This document shows, piece after piece, positions 37,021-64,000 of a DNA stretch of 64,000 nucleotides. This DNA comes from Sternotherus odoratus (taxonomy: Eukaryota > Chordata > Testudines > Kinosternidae). Position 1 is the first letter of the stretch. The number at the start of each line of letters is the position of its first letter. The stretch is from assembly GCA_032164245.1 (NCBI GenBank), contig JAVMKO010000153.1, forward strand, positions 1 through 64,000. Reading direction: 5' to 3'. Both the position numbers and the translations under genes were made by a program. Under the pieces are notes generated by a model. It was given only the letters and a program-made list of their open reading frames with translations. It did no database searches and was not told where the DNA came from.

Positions 37021-38534
37021 AGATGGCTTAGACCTCGCTGCCCATCACCTCAGGGCTGTTATCACTTGCTGCCGAGCGAAGAGCGAAGGACAAGGCCAGA
37101 AGGAGACACAAGGAGGCAGCGTGTGACGGAGACAAGTGGGCGCAGCTCTGCGCCAGCACGGGTGCCATGAGACACCCCCTGCGGTGATCACAGCCTCGGG
37201 AGTTAATAGCTGAGTACAGGCATGAGAGGGCAAACCCCTGCCCAGCCCAGCCCCCCAGGTGGCCCCCACCAGCCCAAAACAGGTGTATGGAGAGCTCTGG
37301 GCTGCAAGATCTCTGACCTGGGCCATGCAGGGGCCAGACTAGCTGATCGCAATGATCCCTTCTCCTCACTGACTACGAATGAGCCTTCAGGACCAGCCCA
37401 TGTCCAACCTGCTCAGCTGCTCCCCCCGCAGCAATAGGGGGGCTCAGGGCCCATGTGGGCTTCCCCAGTTGTGGACAGAGAGGCAAGTGCACCCCCCATC
37501 CTGGGCTGCTCTTCCAGGGCTCAGCTCTCTGGAGGCAAGACCCTAGCAGAGGGTGAGGCCCCTCTGCCCAGCCCCATGGGCTCTGGCCACTTGCTCCAGG
37601 GATGCGCCACAGGGCTGGTTTCTGGCGGCGTGTCTGGGGGCAGAGCCCCCGCGGATGTAACTTAGCATTGCTGGAGTGGTGTCAATGACCCCCCAGCTGG
37701 CGTTAGTCTAGGGCACCCACCAAGCGCTGGTGACTAGCCCCGCTGGGGAGCGACCCCGAGCCTTTGTGCGGTGATGCCCCAGGCGCTGGGCGGAAGCTCC
37801 TGGCCGGGATTCGCTCGACGAAGACCAGGGGTGAGTGGGACACACAGGAGGCTGCTGAAGCATTTGCTGGTGTGTGGAGCGGGGTAGCAGAGAACTGGAT
37901 GACTCAGTCCGGGGAGCTCCCTCCTCAAAGTCCATAGGAACCCACGATCCCATTGCAGCACCAGGGGGCGCTGTGCTGCAGGGTGCTCAGTAGGGGGCAT
38001 TTCCCCTCAGTCAGTGGTGACCTCAATGCTCCAGTGGGGTGATAGGGGGCACTGTGCTGCTGGTAGGTCTGCTGCTCAGAATGGACCCCAAACCTAGCCA
38101 GGCATGCTGAATAAAGATCCCCCAGAGCCCAGGCCCCACCCCAGCTCCCTCAAGGAACCCCCCCCCCCCCCCCGCCTCCCTCAATTCTCATGTAGGATCA
38201 TCAGGACTTGGGCATTTCCCCCACTTCCTGTCCCAAACTGCCATGCACAGGGCCCTGGCGGTGCTAAATAAATGCCAGGCCCACTGCTGCACTGCCCTGT
38301 CCCCCAGAAGGGGGCGCTGCAGCCACAGGATTCTCCTCTCCACTGAACTCACCTGGTCCATATTAACCCCTGCTGCACTGAGGTTCCTGGGCCTTTTGCA
38401 GCAGGTTTAGGGCCCAGCCATGCTGCCACCATACACTGCCCAAGGCCTCCAGCAGGTCCCATCTGGCATCCTCTTACCACCGCTGCAGGGAGCTTCCTCC
38501 CCAGCCTTCAATGTGCTTCATAACCAGGGGGAGC

Positions 38535-39245
38535 ATCAGTCTCACAAAGTTCCCAGCGGAGAAACTGAGGCATGGGATGCTTGCCCAAGGTCAGTGGCAA
38601 TGAAGGGAACTGAGCCCAGGAGTCCTGGCTCCCAGTTCCCAGCTCAAATAACTTGACCCCACTCTCCTCCCACAGCCGGGCATGGAACCCAGGAGTCCTG
38701 AGTCCCAGCTGCAGCTCCCGAAGGGTTTCCCAGGGCACGGCGCTGGTTGAGGGCTCTTCCAGTCTCTGGCGATGAGACACCTTTGATAACCAGGCTGAGA
38801 CATTTGCTTAACTGGTCTATAATTTACAACTCACATATCATACCACAAAGGCAGCTGATTGGCTCCCTCACCCCACAGAACACAGCCTGGGGGTCTCCCT
38901 GCGGGGACAGAGGTAGTTAAAGGCAGGCAGGATGCTGGCAGGGGAACTGTAACCTGGAGCCTTTGCCTGGATCCACAGCGACCCCACCCCAAAGGCTGAC
39001 AGGCAGGGGCGGGAATGTCACAGAAGGGGAAACTGAGGCACACAGAAGTGACTCCACCAGGCACACACAGCAAGTCAGTGGCAGAGCCAGGAACAGAACC
39101 CAGAAATCCTGACTCCCAGCCCCTCCTACTCTAAGCACTAGAGCCCAAACCCAGACTTCTGGCCACATGCCCCCTCTTTAACCACTAGACCCTTCTTTCT
39201 TCCTTGTCAGTTACAGAACCCAGGAGTCCCGATTCCCAGCCCCAC
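38535..39245 (-). repeat. Two to three MIR/CORE-SINE-like elements, antisense
   Basis: First copy 38555-38712 (GAGAAACTGAGGCATGGGAT, TTGCCCAAGGTCAGTGGCAA, CCAGGAGTCCTG). Second 39018-39130 (GGGGAAACTGAGGCACACAG, AGTCAGTGGCAGAGCCAGG), with a further head at 39175-39245. They preserve core plus head, showing the ancestral structure from which the tandem head arrays in PKN1 introns derive. Confidence 0.8.
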
Positions 39246-39929
39246 CGCCATCACAAGACCCCTCCCCCCCATTCATAAGCAGTGGGCTCGACTCCTGCCA
39301 GCCTCTTGTGGCAACGCTTCCCTGCATCCCTGACACTGCGGTGAGGGGCACAGCTCAGTGGGGGCTGGAGCAGCAGGCAGGTGCACGAAGCTCCCATGGG
39401 GAGGCGCTGGAGGACAAGGCTGAAGAGACAGTGACCTTCTTCCCCCCCCCCCCGCCCCCGTGGACCAGCCCCCTTGGGCCTGCCTGAGCTCTGCCCCCTC
39501 CCCATGGGGCCAGCTCTCACCCCAGTCATACCCAGGGAGGCCCCTGCTCCCCTTGATCAGAGGTGATGCGGCTCCAGCCCCTCGAACCTTCCTGCAGTCG
39601 GACAAGGTCAATGTAGGGCGTGGGACAGGGGCTCAGCGCCCCCCTGCAGCACTAGGGGGCGCTGTGCTGCTGGGAGCAGGAGCACAGCTGGGGGTGGGGA
39701 CCCACACTCCCCCTCCACAGCGTGACACTAGGGGGCGGGGTACCTAGACCAGCCCCGACAGGTGCTTGGCCACCGGGTGCTTGCAAGCGGCCCAGCCCAT
39801 GGCCAGTGACAGGGTGGGAGCGCCAGCCCCATGCAGCCTGGCTACATCCCGGTACCATCCCCCTTCCCCTTCCCCTCCAGGCCTAAAACTGTTGGGTGCT
39901 GTTGCCGGTGGCTGATACACCCCCCCCCC

Positions 39930-40010
39930 TCCCCCCGAGGTGGCTGCATTTCAGGCCCAGGCCGGGGATCCCTGTATAAACAGCCCCCGGGCCCCGCCCC
40001 AGCGGTAGCT
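39930..40010 (+). repeat. Dispersed module CCCCGAGGTGGCTGCATTTC … TATAAACAGCCC
   Basis: Same module at 10-60, 43715-43760, 55575-55625, 55640-55680 and 61160-61190 on the plus strand, and as a five-copy tandem array on the minus strand at 11598-11932. Typical order: CCACCCCAGAGGTGGCTGCA, CTCAGCRCY, GGGATCCCTGTATAAACAGC. It is not a gene; it appears to be part of an unnamed short repeat family. Confidence 0.7.
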
Positions 40011-40917
40011 CTCCCCCCCCCCCCCCCCAGTTCCTGCGGCACCCGGCTCCACATAGCGAGGCAGAGCCCTCCGGCAAAGGGCTGGGCTGCCCCTCGCCAG
40101 GCCCTGGGCGAGCAGATGGGCCTGCAGCCATGGGCAGAGGGCAGCTGAGCCCTGGGTAGAGCTGCAGGAGGAGGAGGGGCTGCGGGGCATAAAGCCCCCC
40201 AGGTCAGGGGAGGTTTCCAGGGCCTCAGAGAGGAGCAGGGGGGATGGGGCACTGTATGGTCCAGGGTGGGGGTACCCTGGGCACCCTTCTTGGACCTGGC
40301 CATGGAGCTTCCCACCAGTTCTCCCCCAGACCCAGCCCTGGTGCCATTCCTCCATCCTCAGGGTGGCCCCTACTGGCCCCAAGGGTTAAGCAGCTCCCCA
40401 CCCCCATGAGCCGACTCCACGCTGGCCTGGCAAGGCCCCCACCTCCCCTCAGTGCCCATCTTCCCCCCACCCAGGATGCAGGGCACAGACCCCTCCTCTC
40501 ACTGGGAGCGGGGGGTGGGGCTCGGTCTTTCACCCACGGCCATGCCAGGCCAGCCCCAGGCTGGGGGGTAGGAACCAGGGCGGGACTGGCGCTGATCTCA
40601 CCCGCTCCGCTTGGGTGGCAACACTACAGTGGTCCAAGAGAAAGTCACAGGCCGAGGGGGCAGCGGGGGGCTCAGGCAGGGGGCAGGTGTGGCTAGGGGG
40701 CAGCAATCCCCGGCAGGGATTCCGAGAGATCCACCTCCCCTGTCTTATTTCTGCAGCCTTGGAGCCAAACTGCCACCCCAGCACGGATCTGGGCCGGCAC
40801 CCCGCCCCACTGAGTCCTTCACACGGCTCGGGGCTGGCTTCCCCCCACAGTCTTCGGAGCCCCAAGGGGCGCTGGGGGAGCCCCTCCGTCCGTTCCCACG
40901 GCCCAGCTCTCCCCAGG

Positions 40918-63501
<22,584 letters not shown>

Positions 63502-63700
63502 CCTGGCCCCGGGGGGATCCTGGACGGGCCCCCCGTCCCTCCTCGGATCCGCGCGCTGGGCCACACCCGCCCTCCTGCCGCTCGGAGTCTATCTCCCCCG
63601 CCCCCCCGGTCACAAAACCACTTCCCCTTCCCGCGCCGCGCTGCCTCCCGCCACCCAGCACCGCGCTGGGCCAAAAGGGTTAACAGGGGAGGGGGTGACA
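63502..63700 (-). promoter_or_regulatory. PKN1: Candidate PKN1 5' UTR and promoter
   Basis: CpG-rich sequence directly upstream of the ATG (GATCCGCGCGCTGGGCC, CCCGCGCCGCGCTGCC). The open frame continues upstream past the ATG for 21 codons, but the chosen ATG (CCAGG before it, SLSESDS after) is the most plausible start. No TATA box. Confidence 0.4.
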
Positions 63701-64000
63701 CCCACAAGTGCAGCCGGCCCAGAGCCAGGCTCGGAGCTTGAGGCTGACCCCCAAACGCCCCCAGGGAGAACCCGCTGAGCTCCCGCCCCCAGGGACCAAA
63801 CAGCCCCACCCCACGCCTCTCCGGAAGCTCCCTGGGCCATGCCTTGAGTGACTGCGAACTGCACCCCCCCGGCAATGCTCCCCCAGCTCTGCACACAGGG
63901 CCCCTTGACACTGGCCAAGCTCCCCCTAGAAACACCCCGAGGCAGAGCTCTGGGCCCCCAAACCGGGATCTTCATCCAGGGATCCTAGCTGAACGGCCCC

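Noticed and set aside
38110..38115. Plus-strand AATAAA as the end of a gene between C19orf67 and PKN1
   Set aside because: No upstream plus-strand exon could be recognised, and nearby sequence is SINE/LINE debris.

Overview
This is vertebrate nuclear DNA. Its genes are split by GT-AG introns, and it is rich in CR1 LINEs, MIR/CORE-SINE-like units, short hAT elements and GC-rich minisatellites. The abundance of CR1, together with very high GC and short dense introns, points to a non-mammalian amniote, most likely a turtle or other reptile, on a GC-rich small chromosome. The species call is inference.

Three protein-coding genes lie head to tail on the minus strand. (1) A VCP/p97-type AAA+ ATPase (coding exons 2043-25046, 18 exons, about 812 residues). 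(2) The orthologue of human C19orf67, a UPF0575 protein (29716-33557, 6 coding exons, 343 residues). (3) PKN1, a Rho-effector AGC kinase (40918-63501, 22 coding exons, about 941 residues). Human C19orf67 and PKN1 are near neighbours on 19p13.12, so the block is conserved. Human VCP is on 9p13, so the copy here is probably a VCP paralogue kept at the 19p13-equivalent locus. It carries three single-base frame problems in exons 5 and 13, which are either sequence errors or signs of decay.

Layout: 0-0.55 kb, 3' end of a plus-strand transcript (AATAAA at 514) converging on the VCP-like gene. 0.9-25.2 kb, VCP-like gene, with a tandem array in most introns, a complete 1.08-kb LTR inside one array, and a CR1 split by a hAT element in intron 2. 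25.2-28.9 kb, G/T-rich array, a second CR1 also split by a hAT element, and a decayed hAT transposase. 29.1-33.6 kb, C19orf67. 33.6-40.9 kb, intergenic, with GC boxes and old SINE/LINE pieces. 40.9-63.7 kb, PKN1 with long SINE-derived arrays.

The three genes do not form a pathway: VCP acts in ubiquitin-dependent protein extraction, PKN1 in Rho/PDK1 signalling, and C19orf67 is uncharacterised. The most unusual features are minisatellites that have captured splice sites (VCP-like exon 11 acceptor, PKN1 exon 5 donor), two different hAT elements inserted at the same base of two CR1 copies, the SINE-head arrays, and many CTCF-like GCACCAGGGGGCGCTG motifs.
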